Below the pieces are notes generated by a model. It did not search any database and was not told the DNA's origin. It worked only from the letters and a program-made list of their open reading frames with translations. Shown here piece after piece: positions 1-11,202 of a stretch of DNA of 64,000 bases. How positions within the stretch are numbered: the stretch's first letter is position 1; each line of letters begins with the position of its first letter. Both the position numbers and the translations under genes were made by a program. This DNA comes from Nereocystis luetkeana (lineage: Eukaryota > Sar > Phaeophyceae > Laminariales > Laminariaceae): contig JARUPZ010000027.1 in assembly GCA_031213475.1 (NCBI GenBank), positions 4,809,032 to 4,873,031 of the forward strand, in the 5' to 3' direction.

Positions 1-2
1 AC

Positions 3-882
3 GGGCCGTATCTCTCCACGCCCGACAAGCCGGAGGTTGACCCAGCCGTGAAGGCTGTGGTCGATATCGCGAAGGGGTTTCTACCAACTGCTCCTGGCTG
101 GGGGCCGGCCGCGACCCCTCGCCGAGCGACCGCCGCCATGGGCGCCGCCGGAGGGGCGAACGGCGGCGGCGGCCCGTGCAACCCACAGCAGTCGCTGCAC
201 ATCTCTCTCCCCAGGAGCGTGCAGGACGGCGCCGGAAGCCCCTCCGTCTGTCTCTCGCCCGCCGCGCACGCGACGGGCCAGCTGACGTACGGAGTATACG
301 AAGGCGGAGGAACACCAGCAGCGATATCGAAACTCCGACCGCCGCGTTGCGGTGAAGGTGGAAGCGGAGGGGGAGGTGGCGGTGGTGGTGGTGGCGACTG
401 TGGAGCCGGCAACGGCAGCAGCAGCAAGCGCGGGGGGGGTGGTGGCAGCGGTAGCCAGGGCGGTGATGCGGAGCCGAGGACGGCGGAGTTGCTGGCGGCG
501 CAGCGAGAAGTCGACAAAGGGTGCGGCGGGCCCTCGATGCGGTCAGGTGCGGTCGGCGACGGCAGCGTCGCTCCGCTCGCCGAATACGCGGGATCGACGC
601 TTCCGATGTTAAACACGCCACGAGCGTTAGTAGAGACGCCGAAAGGGTCGGTAGATAGGATGAACAATGGGTACAGGTCGGGGAGCAGCTTGAGCGCAAT
701 TCGAGACGAAGGTGCCGGGCAGGGGCAGGGGAAGGGCAAGGGGCACCCGCGCGAGGAGGACGCGAGAAGAAGGAGGGAGGCCACCGCCCGGACGGACGAC
801 GAGATGGAAGTCGCGCTTTGGGTAGAGGGGGTGACGGGCGTCACGTTCCCTGGGAAGTTCTGGTCGAGCCTCAAGGACGGAG
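3..882 (+). CDS. CH-protein exon 1 (5' partial)
   Basis: Frame 3 is open from the window edge. It encodes a low-complexity Gly/Ser/Arg linker and ends in the first half of a CH domain (ALWVEGVTGVTFPGKFWSSL, then KDG). The donor is GTGCGT at 883, leaving one base (phase 1). Reading past the donor meets a stop at 942. Confidence 0.75.
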
Positions 883-3800
883 GTGCGTTCGTTCAGACTT
901 TTTCCCCCCTATCATCACACCTGGTACCGAATAGATTGTGGTGATTTTCACAACTCAACTCATCAACAACTTACTGCTGTACTTTTAATAACTGCTGTCA
1001 GTAGTTAACTATTACCTGGTAATACGCACCTGGTATTCACTATTAATAGCTACCTGGGTTTTAAATATTATTATTATAAAGTACCGGTACCCATACATAC
1101 CCCTGAGTATGTTACCTTCTTGTTCGGGCCTTCATATTTCGTATTTCGCAGATTGGTTTGGTTCACGGGTATACCAGATATGCTGACTCGTACGTACATG
1201 GGGGGATACCAGGTATGCTGACTCGTACGTACATGCGTGCACGGTGTGGCAGCGCAGCGCAAAGCAAAGCGCTCGAAAATTGTTGAAACTGGCGCCTTTG
1301 TGCCGCTCGCTCCCACGCACCCAATCACACAATCGAGCGGGGGGCGTCGCGTCCGGTGTTTTCCGTTCGACCAGGGGACGCCCGGACACGTATATATGTA
1401 AATAATGATGTAATATTCGTGATACAAAGGCGTAGCCGTAGCCGGGACATATTTCGTATTTCGTACCAGGTAGGTGAGGTAGGTACCTGTGGTATGATAC
1501 AACCCCCTGGTGTACATTTCTACGAGCACGAGCACTTGCAGCAGTGTACCACCAGTACAGTAGGTAGATACGCACTCGTAGCACTTGCACAGGCACGGAC
1601 ACTGCTACAGCTGTTCTCTACTATCAGTATGATACTCGTACATTGATGTACCAGGTTATATACACTGCAACTGCTTGTAGTACGTACCAGGTACACAGCA
1701 GACCAGGCACACAGCAGTAGCGGTGGTACCTGTACGAGTATGTACTTGACTGTACTTCGACAGGTATACATTGAACGAGACATTTACTGCTGTAGGAGGT
1801 GTCAAGTGCCCGCCCCTCCCCCCACCACCACACGGAAGATTTTGTACTTGTTTTGAAATTTTGTAATTGATAATTTGTAATTTTTTCAAAATTCTTCTTG
1901 ACGGGATTTCCGCCCCAGGGTGGGAGGGAGGGAGGGAGGGAACACCCGCCGGCCTAACAATTGTTTCCCGCTTCCCGTACGTAAGTGCTCCGACGCAATT
2001 CGAGTACGGCTTCCTCGGCACGGAACCGAATCCCAGTTAGCGACCCCCCCCCCCCTCCCCCGGTCTGGGCAAGCCTCTCCTTAGTCCCCCTTGCCATGAT
2101 TTTTCATTGTAGAAGCATCGGCGGCCTGGGTATAATATCGTCAGGTATTTTTTTTTTTTTTTTTTTTCCATCCCATTTATTATCTTCGCACATCTTCTTC
2201 TCTCTCTCCTTCCAACTCGTAACTCAGATCCGGGGTCACATAGCAGGCTCTTCTCCCCCCTTCCCGCTACGGTACGTGCCTTCATTTTTATCGCGAGAAG
2301 ATTTCAGCCTTTTCTTCCCTCGTCGACTCGCATCGAATTGTGCCTACCCACGCTGCAAGGCGCTCTCAACAATTGAATCCCTTTTTTTATTTTTTGCAAA
2401 TAAAGTCAAAGTCCGACCCTCCTAGGGCTCGAACCCAGGGCTCAAACAAGTAGAATTCGAGGTTAACCACTTGAACCACCGGGGCGACCGGTATGTATGT
2501 ACCTGGTACGTATTTACGCGTATTGCTTTATTTTTTCGAAATCTGCCGTTCCTCTCGGAGTGAGTGTTGCAAGTTGGAGCGAGGCCTTTCGGGACTCCTG
2601 TCACTCGGCACAGACCAATTTTGCACTTTTCCCAACGGTAAGCATTTCGTATGCTAGTTTTTAATTCCCCCACCTCCTTGAGCGATTTTCGGCCTCACGA
2701 AAACACGATGTACTACTACGGGGGACCATAGTTAATAGGACCAAATATTGTTTGTGAAAATGGTCAAATATATAGTTTTTTATGTACCCCATAGGTCCTA
2801 TTAACTATGGCCCCCTGTAATATCTATGTATCTGTACTCGACGCTCGACACTTGCACAGGCTACGAACGTACACACTGCTGGTCCACGTCGGGGGTTTTG
2901 TTCCTGCATCGTACTGCTTGAAGATCACGCACTGCTTGCTTATATAATATTACTGACCCGGTTTGATACGTACTGTAGCTGCTACCAGTACGTGATATTT
3001 ACGTTACATATGTCGTTATAGCTTGGGCGTGGAGGAGGTTGCAAGGCGGCTTGTGTTGAATTTGCCAATCGAAGCGATAGTTGGCGGGGGGGTTTTTCAG
3101 CTGCAGGGCAGCAGTGCAAGGGTGTTGTCGGGCCTTCTTCGATGGAATTCCGGTCCTTCTGTGTCACAGTCGCAGAGCCTTCGACTTCGTATGATGTGAT
3201 GTTTTTGTGTAATTGTATGTTACGTACAGGAAAAGCTGCAGCGGTGCGTCTGCATGTATATATACGAGTACGACGTTTGTTTTCAATCAGTTGCCTCGAT
3301 CCGATGTTGGTCGTGATTCTTACCCCGCGGGCACCTACCTACTACCGGTTCTTCAAGTATACACACAGCAGTAAGCACGGTACATCCATACTTGTAGCTA
3401 ATATCATGTGATTACGTGTGCGTAGCCCCAGTGACACGTGGGGCTTCAGCGGCGATTCAAGGCACAGGCCACAACGGGCCCATATGTGGGGTGTTATTGT
3501 TGTATCATCAATATTAATAGTCCCCCATACTATTATATTAATTTTAATATTGTACCAGGTACAGGAGCGTAAGGGTAGTGCGACACCCACACGAACGACC
3601 AGCGACCCCCGACAGGTCCTTCCAAGCACGTTTCACTTTTATGTTCCATGCCAACCAACGCCTTCCTCTCCACAGCTCCAGGGCTGAGGCAAGATTTTTA
3701 CTGTTCTTCTTTATTAACGTATTCGATCGAAAGGGTTCGTGCGCCGTTTTGCGTCTGTGCGTACGGCGGCGGCCGAACTGGTTGTTGATATATTGCATGG

Positions 3801-6800
3801 TGTGTCGATCACCTCCTCTCTTCTCTCTCCAAACCAAGCTTGTTGAGTTCTGAATTGGATTCCGAATTGGACTTTTGTGTATGTACGTACGTACGTGGTA
3901 ATTATTGTACGAGAGGCCCGGTGCGGTGATTGTGGCTTCTCCGCGTTGACAATGCCAGACACACAACAGAACAGGCAGGACACACGACTCTGTTTCGTCA
4001 TTAGTCTATTAGTAAGAATAGTGGGAGTTGCGGTGGACTGCTGTGATTCCGCGATTGAACGATTCCATTCCGGGCCTGCGTGTTATGTGACGGCGGTTCT
4101 GGCCCACATCAAGCAGCAGTCCGTCGCGCGCGCGTAGTGCGTTCGTTGTTCATGTGGTATGCGATGACGCGTTCAAACATTATTTTACGACATGCGTCGA
4201 CATATAGCTAGCTGGCTGGCTGTCGCCATCATTCGAATGCAGCTCCGCTGTAATCAGCAGTAGACCGGGACGGCAACAACGGCTCGAACCCCGACCCGAA
4301 CGCGGGAGCACATATATTTTTGTTGTCCCCCCAGGTTAGTAATCCTTTTAGGGACCGCAGTCCCGTTTTCGGGGACAGACCAGTCAAATTGAAAGTAGTT
4401 TATCCCCAAAACGAGACTGCAGTCCTCAGAAAGGGTCGAGATTCAAGAGCTGACGTCTTCGTTTTTCCTCTTTCATTTTTTTATTGATGGCACACGCGTC
4501 TGTGTCTCTGGCCGTCTGTCTTGTATGTTCTGTGCCTCTTCCAACGGGAGCGGTGCAGCGCCGGACTCTTGCCTATCGCAGAGTATCTGTCCTGTTCCTC
4601 GTGGCGGAACAAATGCCAACAGCAACTGGATTTTTTCCTTTTTCCAGGACGATGACGAACTGACCGCAACTCACTTTTTGTACAACCCCCTCATGTACTG
4701 GAGTCCCGTTCTGGGGACGAAACCACTCAAATTTCAAGTAGTTTGTCCCCCCAAACGGGACTGCTGTGGTTCTAAAAACTTTAGCAGCGTGTCGCAACTC
4801 TTTTCAGTCGCTTGTAGTTTGTTGTTGAATAGTCGCCGTGAGTCGCGCCCTGCCTCTTCTGCCCCCCCGCTCCGTGTCCACTATCATGAAACGATGCCGG
4901 TTTGTTCGTGGTGTTCGTGGTGGTGACGGTCACGATTCATCATCATCCACGGCTTGCTCACCATATTTCTTTCGTACCAGCAGCGTATTCATTCAATACC
5001 TGGTATCTGATTCTCGGTGTCTGGTACAAGTACAGCGTATCATGTACCACCAGGCAGATATTTTGTATTAATATAATACCTGGTATCAATATTAATAGTA
5101 AATACCCCTATTAGGAGTAGGAACGGTGCTCCGTCTCGAAAGGGATCGGTGGTCAATGGTCAAATGACTTAGGCAACCAACAAATGAGTACCCCCCCCCC
5201 CGCCCCCCCCCCCCCCCCACGCACCAGTATCTGTGTGTATTCTTTGCATCAAACCGTTCTGTCTACCCGTCGACATCCAGCACAACCAATGTCCGTGCCG
5301 ATTCTTCAGTCCTGGAGGGTTACAAGCTCTTTTTTATTTTTCATCTCCCTTACTTTCCATATTGAATAATACCGGTAGGAGGTTTTACCCTCAGCGACCT
5401 TCTGGACAATCCTTGGTCACAGGTCTCGTTCCTTCTCCCCCCCGGTACGTACGTGCCTTCGTTTTTCTGGCGCGTAGGGTTCAGCATTCCCACTGCTGGT
5501 AGATTTTTATCGAACGCTGTGCAGCTAAATCACGCTCTCGCGCTTTCCGGGAATCAATTTTTAAGCAAGAAGAAGTCTCGCGATCAATCAATGAGCTCTG
5601 TGGCCACAAAACTACAACACGGAGATACTACTGCTGTACGTACATACCGCGTTGTTATCCAGTAATCAGAGTAGACCATGCATTTGCCATACCATCGTAC
5701 TGGATACGACAGGCACGACATGCGAAAGAAACGAAGGAAAAAACAAAACCGAAAATTGTTGTGCCCCCCAGGTATGGCAGAAAATACGAAAAAAGACGAA
5801 ATACCTGGTAAGCAATAGCACCATAAACAGAGCAAGACAGAACCCAAGGAAGAACAGGCAAATCGAAGCACAACAAGAAGCATCACGAAGAACACCCTCC
5901 TCCAGGCAGCCTCAGCAGTTTAAAGTCGATCAATTGTCTGGGCGCGCTACTTACGAGATTTGCTACGAGGTCTCGTTGTTGCCGCCGCTGCCGTCTAATC
6001 TAAGCCCAAGCGGCTAGCTCTAGCTCTAGTGTCTAGACGCTTTCGGCTGCCGTCTGATCTCGCTTCATCTCACGATTCTGCAAGCTTCTTAAAATTCATA
6101 AACGCCTCCACAAACTCCACCTCCCTACGGGAAGTTACATTTAGTGGTACTCGTACGAGGTACGAGTAATTTGGACAAGTTGTACCTCCTATCAACGCTT
6201 CCTGGACTGTGGTCTGTCTCATTTTGGCCACAAACCAGTCAAATTCTAAGTAGTTTGTCCCCAAAATGGGACTGCGGTCCTAAAAGGGTGAGTAGCCGGT
6301 CTGGCACCTTTTGCTACACCCTGTCGGCCGTCGCTTTCCTGCTTTCAACCTTGCCCCACTCACTCCCGGAAAGGATGCCTCAGGCAATACAAAAAACAAC
6401 CACAACAGGCTCGTCATGTCCACCCTCCAAACTAGATTTCTTTTCACGGGGACAAGACGAAGGAAGACGGATGAAATATATTAAAATTCGCGTAAGGGAG
6501 GACAGAAGACAGAGAGAGGCAAGAAGCGACCGCAACAAAATAAAATAAAATAATACCAGGGGTACGAGGGTTGTAGCATCGCTGCTGCTGTTGCATCTCT
6601 TTCAACGCGCCCTAGAAGGGGTATGTCATACCTGTCGTATCCAGTACGATGGCATACGAACAACGAATTATCTGCTGTGTTGTCATGTTTTCTCTTCGTA
6701 TCTTAGTTTTGTGACCACAGACACAAACTGAGCTTGTATCTCTCTAGGATAGAAGAATCGGGATGGACACTGGTTGTGCTCGATGTCGACGGGTAGCAAG

Positions 6801-9800
6801 AGCGGTTTAATGTGAAGGGAACACACACACACGCACGCACACGTTATTTTGCAACGGTGCTCCGCCTCGAAAGGGTTTGGCCAAAGGACTGAGGCAAGCA
6901 ACAAATGAGTACGCGCCCCCCACCCCCACCCTCAACACGAGCATGCATTGATCGCGCGCCAATACTATACCATACCACCAGTATGCATCGCTTACCCCCG
7001 CCCCTTCCGTCCCGGCATTGCGATGGGTTCCATGGTCCTACGCCTACGGTGATGCATGATAATGAGTACAACCCACCCCAACATAACGACTACGGCCATG
7101 CATGATAATGAGCACCCCCCCCTCCACCCCCTCTCCTCCCCTGACATCAAAAGTCCATCCCCCACCCCAACCCATGCACTAACGGTGTCGCTCGTTTTTT
7201 GACCCCCCTCGCTCCCCGCGTCAACCAACGAACGGGATATGAATATATGCAAAAAAAAAAAACAGTCCTTCTGTGCAAATTGATCAACGCCATCCAGCCG
7301 GGTCTGGTGCCCCGAGTGAACTTGGCGCGGGCTCCGTTTCCGGAGATGGAGAACATCGCGGCGTTCCTGTCCGCCTGCCGCTCGCTAGGCGTCGCGGAGC
7401 ACTCCCTCTTCGACACGAAGGACCTCCACGAGAAGAAGGACCTGTTGTTGGTGGTGCGGTGCATGCAAGTGCTGGGAGCTTCTGTGCAGACGACCGTGCC
7501 GGACTTTAATGGACCCTACTTAGGTGTGTGGGTGTCGGTGGGTGTGGGTGGGTGTGGGTGGGTACGTGGGCTTGCGTGCGGTTGGTGAATTCGCATGCAT
7601 GCATGTGTGCCGAGGCGTGCCGGGCTTGAACGGGACTTGCTTCGGTGTGTTTGCGTGTGTGTTCTTGACGTTAACCCTGTTTGGTCTATAGTCCTGTTTT
7701 GGGGACAAACTAGTTATAGACTCTTGAGTGGATTGTCCCCAAAACGGGACTGCAGTTCTCAAAGACCCTTTTAGAACCGCAGTCCCATATGTGGGGACAA
7801 ACTACTCAAATTTCAAGTAGTGTGCCCCCAAAACGGGACTGCGGTCCTAAAAGGGTTATAAACCGTTCTTTCTTCCTACCCGTGGACAACCCAACACACC
7901 CATATACCCAGGTTCCCGTTCTGATTCTACATCTTGAGAGAGATAAAAGGCTCTGTGGTCACGGAGTGCGACGCAGATGATACATCGTGCGATTGATGAA
8001 TGACTGACTGACTATTATACACTGCTCTTGCATCCCCAGGACGACGACATATGGCATTGCATCGTCTGCCTTGCTTGCTGCATCGCAATGGCGTTACTCT
8101 GCTGTGTCGGTCTTTTTGTGACCACAGAGCTTGTGTCTCTAGGATAGAAGCATCGGTAGGCGGTGCTACAGCACAAGTGTTGATAGGAGATGTCGGCGGG
8201 TACAAAGAACGGTTTCATGTGAAGAACACACACGGCATCCACACATGCATCGCAAGCTATTCACAGCACCTTGTTTCACTACTGTGGTATTTTTTGCTGT
8301 TGCTGTCTGGGTCGAATGTGTACTGCTTGCACCGCCGGCCGGGGGATTATCGTGTGATTATTTGTTGTACTTGGTACGTGGTTTGTTTTCCGTGGTGTCC
8401 CCTCCCTTTTGTGCTTTGCGTTGCGTGTGGTTTCCCTTCTTTGTTCCTTGCGTGCTTGGTGTTGGGACATTTTGTGCTCTTGACCCATGACCAGATTGGC
8501 AATGGTTGAACCATCAACCATCATTTGGGGTGTTTTGTTTTGGTATCATAATTCGTATGAGATGATCTCCGTTGTTTCGGTATCATACGATATGATGTCT
8601 CATGATATGTATGTACCAGGTGCATGTTTTGGCTCGCAGCTCGGTGATGAGTGATGAGCGACGAGCAACGTGCCGAACGAACGCCGTAGTCAGCGAGTCA
8701 CAAACTAGTACGGCGGTATCGGGTCTCGGACTTGAATTATTTTATGGCACCCCCTCGCCTGGCGCATTCCCGTCCACTACTTTCAACGCGCCGAGCGGTC
8801 TGTTCGTTGTCCGTCGTCCGTTGTCCATTGGCAATAGCTATAAATGTATACCTGGTACCGGGTATCAAGTATGTCTCGTACCACAGGATATCAAGGCACG
8901 ATGCAGTGTGAAAAGGGGGCGGGCGGTGTGCCCCGGCGGTGTGTGTGTTCTTCACATTAAACCGTTCTTTCTACCAAGATACGATCTCAAAAGCTACGCC
9001 TCGGGGCTTCGTCCGATTGTGCGTGTGTGGTGTTTTGTCCTTAGAGCTTAGAGCTGTCTTGTGCATGTTGAGAATATTCTTGAGAAGTTGGCAGATCCCT
9101 CTGATGTCTTACGTTCCGATAGTGCTTGGTCCCATTCGCATTTTCGTCGGGGTAATTTATGATTTTGGTGATCCCAAATGTGAACGACCTCGTAAAATGT
9201 TGTATACCTGGTATAGTACAGCAGTATTTGTAGCACCGACGTACCGGTATGTGGGCTGTGTATTCGCATACAGCAGTATCATAGAAAAGACGGGCAAACC
9301 AACCTATATGCGGGGCTATGACAGTAAATGAACCAAAGGTACTTACTGCCATACAGACTTGCAGACCCTTATATATGATGTCCTCCTCTAGGCAATACCC
9401 TCTAGCTCCGGTGCCTCGCGTCCAGCTGTAGCTATTAATAGCTGCCCATTGTCGCGAATCAAGGCTGGTATCCAGCATGATGTCTTCATGTCGATGGGTC
9501 CATCCACGTTTGATCTAACCCATGACCCGGTTTATGAACACATGAGCACTGAGTGCCAGCCTGCCAAGCCGGTCTGTGGCTGTTCACTCTCGGGGACTGT
9601 ATTCATATCGTCCCCTCGCGTGTGTGTTCTCGTACGTGTGGAATATTGTACAGAAGTATGATTGACTCATCATGGAATATTCTGAGACAATAACGAAAAG
9701 GACTGCAGATAACTACCGAAAGTTGACGCAATGGCCCGTGACTACGCCACCGTCACCTACCTTCCTCCGTGGCGTCCTCCATCGGTATAGACATATTTTT

Positions 9801-11202
9801 GTTAATACGAAACCTACCTCCCTCCGTGGCGTCCTCCATCGGTATAGATTTTTTTTTTTCAATACGACAGCAGTTGGTTGTTCTTTCCATTTTCCGTAAG
9901 ATGATTCAAATTTTAAACGTCCAAACTTCCGCTCGTGCTCGCCTATCTCTATCCATTCCACCGTTTCGTTCTTCGATAGTAACACGCTTGCCCTCCTGTT
10001 TTGCCCTTGCCCGCATCGTGCACGCCTCCTGCCCGACCGTGCTTTCGCCCCCCCCTCCAATCTACCCCCGGGCCAAATCAATCAATCAATCAATCAATCG
10101 TCCAGGTAAACGATCAGAAGCTTGCTCCAGGGTGAACGCTCGGGGTCTTCGAAAGCGACTCGGTAAGGGGCCCGGCGCGAGGGGTGGGATTCACGCCCTC
10201 GCCGGCCTGAAGGGCGTCAACGAAAAGGCGTCCCCCGCTGATGTACTTCTCCTCGCGGAGCACGCCGACCCCACGGCGACCATAACGCCGGCCGAGTCTC
10301 CGATAGGCAAGAGGCTATCGCGGCGGCGCGAGGCGTCGGGGTCCTTGACAGGGTCAGGCGCGGGGGCGGCGGTGCCGCCGGCCCCTGTCCCGTTGTCTCC
10401 CCCGCACGCTGCGGCGGCGCGCCTGGCCGACTCCTCGGGCGCGATCGGGAGAGGCGCGGTGGGCGCCGCTGGAAGCGGGGCTCCGCCCCGCGCTATTCTG
10501 GAGGAGGGGGCGACGAATGTCTCCAATCCAAGGAGAAGGGGCCGGGGCGGCGCCGGGGCGGAGAATGTTGTGAGCGGCCGGAACGTTGCTGGAGGTGGCG
10601 CTGCGAACGAGGCGCTTGTTGCCGCACGACGAGAGGCACGGGTGCCGCGAAGTTTGCCACGAAGTTTCGGCAGCAGCGGCGGGCTTCCCGGCGGCGCCAG
10701 TGGTCTTCGGGGGGGAGTAGTTGGCGCCGAGGAGGCCGACAGCAACGCCGTGGTGTTCCAGGTCCAGAGGTTCGTCGAGCTGAACACTCGCATGCCGTGG
10801 CGGATTGCCGGGGACATGCACGAGAGCCTGAGGGACGGGTGGCAGCTCGCTCTGCTGGCGAACGCGCTGCGCCCGGGGGCCGTCCGACGGGTGCACAACT
10901 CCATTCAGCCTTCCAAGCATGTCCAAAACCTCGCGAGCTTCCTCATCGCTTGCCGGCGGATGGGGGTATCGCGCGCCCTTCTGTTCGATATCGAAGACCT
11001 GTACGCAAATCGCAGCCAAACCAAGGTGGCGCGGACGCTGCTCGCGCTTAGAGCGCTCGCGGCCGACCCGGACTTCGCTCACGGAAGACCGTCGACATGT
11101 ATGGGCACGTCCCTGCTCGTGTCCGCGGCGGCTGCGGCGGCTGCGGCCGGGACGAAGCCGTCGTCGCCGCCGCCGTCGACCTCGTCGGGGGTGTGGAGGT
11201 AG
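3..11202 (+). CDS. Multi-CH-domain (calponin homology) protein, 5' partial, three visible exons
   Basis: The coding exons are 3-882, 7266-7523 and about 10106-11202. Joining 882 to 7266 rebuilds the CH-core motif LKDGVLLCKLINAIQPG across a phase-1 GT-AG junction. A second CH domain lies at 10752-11080 (FVELNTRMPW, LFDIEDLY). CH domains of this type bind actin or act as cytoskeletal and signalling scaffolds; that role is family knowledge, not shown here. The linker between the domains is Gly/Ala/Arg-rich and probably disordered. The window opens with GPYLSTPDK, which resembles the end of the first CH exon (DFNGPYL), so an earlier CH domain probably lies upstream. The ORF stays open to the left edge, so the true start is outside. 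The stop is TAG at 11200-11202. The two introns (6.4 and 2.6 kb) are packed with repeats. Confidence 0.75.
2415..2492 (-). tRNA. tRNA-like sequence, probably a pseudogene or SINE head
   Basis: On the minus strand there is an A-box-like TGGTTCAAGTGG and a perfect-looking B box, GGTTCGAGCCC, about 45 nt apart. The five-base T stem pairs. The 7-bp acceptor stem does not pair properly, so a functional tRNA is unlikely and no anticodon is assigned. Confidence 0.3.
2717..2820. mobile_element. TA foldback MITE (family C), copy 1
   Basis: Inverted ends of the CTACGGGGGACC / CCCCCTGTAA type with internal ATAGTTAATAGGACC, flanked by TA on both sides. Confidence 0.7.
4342..4437. mobile_element. TTAA foldback MITE (family B), copy 1
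   Basis: Foldback of CCTTTTAGGGACCGCAGTCC with its complement around a short loop. The outer ends have decayed. Confidence 0.65.
4692..4786. mobile_element. TTAA foldback MITE (family B), copy 2
   Basis: The core GGAGTCCCGTTCTGGGGAC pairs with the downstream GTCCCC...ACGGGACTG arm. The TTAA ends are lost. Confidence 0.6.
5118..5220 (+). mobile_element. 5'-truncated poly-C LINE tail
   Basis: It matches the 3' end of the LINE at 41.2-43.3 kb (GGAACGGTGCTCCGTCTCGA through AACAAATGAGTAC) and is followed by about 30 nt of almost pure C. Confidence 0.7.
5228..5345 (+). repeat. 130-bp family (H), copy 1
   Basis: Contains ATCAAACCGTTCTGTCTACC and CCCGTCGACATCCAGCACAA, shared with copies at 6.7, 7.9, 8.1 and 8.9 kb. 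Confidence 0.6.
6203..6290. mobile_element. TTAA foldback MITE (family B), copy 3
   Basis: The right arm AATGGGACTGCGGTCCTAAA is well kept; the left arm is decayed. Confidence 0.6.
6712..6836 (-). repeat. 130-bp family (H), copy 2
   Basis: Reverse orientation; shares TAGGATAGAAG, TGTGCTCGATGTCGACGGGT and AGCGGTTTAATGTGAAG with the other copies. Confidence 0.6.
6849..6925 (+). mobile_element. 5'-truncated poly-C LINE tail
   Basis: CAACGGTGCTCCGCCTCGAA through AACAAATGAGTAC, then a C-rich tract. Confidence 0.65.
7003..7130 (+). mobile_element. Poly-C-tailed family A, tandem pair of truncated copies
   Basis: Two short units, each with a CATGCATGATAATGAG terminus running into C-rich sequence (7048-7078 and 7087-7130). 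Confidence 0.55.
7266..7523 (+). CDS. CH-protein exon 2
   Basis: It completes the first CH domain: VLLCKLINAIQPG, then MENIAAFLSACRSLGV and LFDTKDL, ending at DFNGPYL. The acceptor is AACAG at 7261-7265 and the donor is GTGTGT at 7524 (phase 1). The donor runs straight into a GTGGGTGTGG-type tandem tract (7524-7570). Confidence 0.8.
7671..7766. mobile_element. TTAA foldback MITE (family B), copy 4
   Basis: Starts TTAACCC; its right end abuts the next copy. Confidence 0.6.
7765..7857. mobile_element. TTAA foldback MITE (family B), copy 5
   Basis: CCCTTTTAGAACCGCAGTCC pairs with GGGACTGCGGTCCTAAAAGG. It lies directly against copy 4, forming a tandem pair. Confidence 0.7.
7858..7975 (+). repeat. 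130-bp family (H), copy 3
   Basis: AAACCGTTCTTTCTTCCTAC and the GCTCTGTGGTCAC end match the other copies. Confidence 0.55.
8108..8235 (-). repeat. 130-bp family (H), copy 4
   Basis: Reverse copy: GACCACAGAGCTTGTGTCTC, TAGGATAGAAGCATCGG, AACGGTTTCATGTGAAGAAC. Confidence 0.6.
8936..8992 (+). repeat. 130-bp family (H), truncated copy 5
   Basis: Only GTGTTCTTCACATTAAACCG and TTCTTTCTACC remain. Confidence 0.5.
10106..11202 (+). CDS. CH-protein exon 3 with second CH domain and stop
   Basis: Phase 1 fits acceptors ending at 10105, 10117 or 10120; the exact one cannot be chosen by eye. The exon encodes a long Ala/Gly/Pro/Arg-rich region, then a CH domain at 10752-11080 (WRIAGDMHESLRDGWQLALL, VQNLASFLIACRRMGV). 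It ends in an Ala run and a Ser/Pro tail before TAG at 11200. Confidence 0.75.

Larger units (their letters stand above)
883..7265. other. 6.4-kb repeat-filled intron of the CH gene
   Basis: It has a GTGCGT donor and an A-rich AACAG acceptor. It holds no credible coding exon. It contains TTAA and TA foldback elements, LINE 3' fragments ending in poly-C, the 130-bp family of the 5-9 kb region, many TACCWGGTA words, and A/T homopolymers. Short ORFs inside it show no family signature. Confidence 0.7.
7524..10105. other. 2.6-kb intron of the CH gene
   Basis: This is non-coding. It holds two adjacent TTAA foldback elements, three copies of the 130-bp family in alternating orientation, a direct repeat of TCCGTGGCGTCCTCCATCGG at 9769-9845, and (AATC)n just before the acceptor. 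No exon is supported. Confidence 0.65.

Noticed and set aside
2415..2492. Functional tRNA gene
   Set aside because: Boxes and T stem are good but the acceptor stem does not pair.
10191..11082. Long minus-strand ORFs opposite the CH exon 3
   Set aside because: They mirror GC-rich low-complexity coding sequence. The plus frame has the CH domain and the splice agreement.
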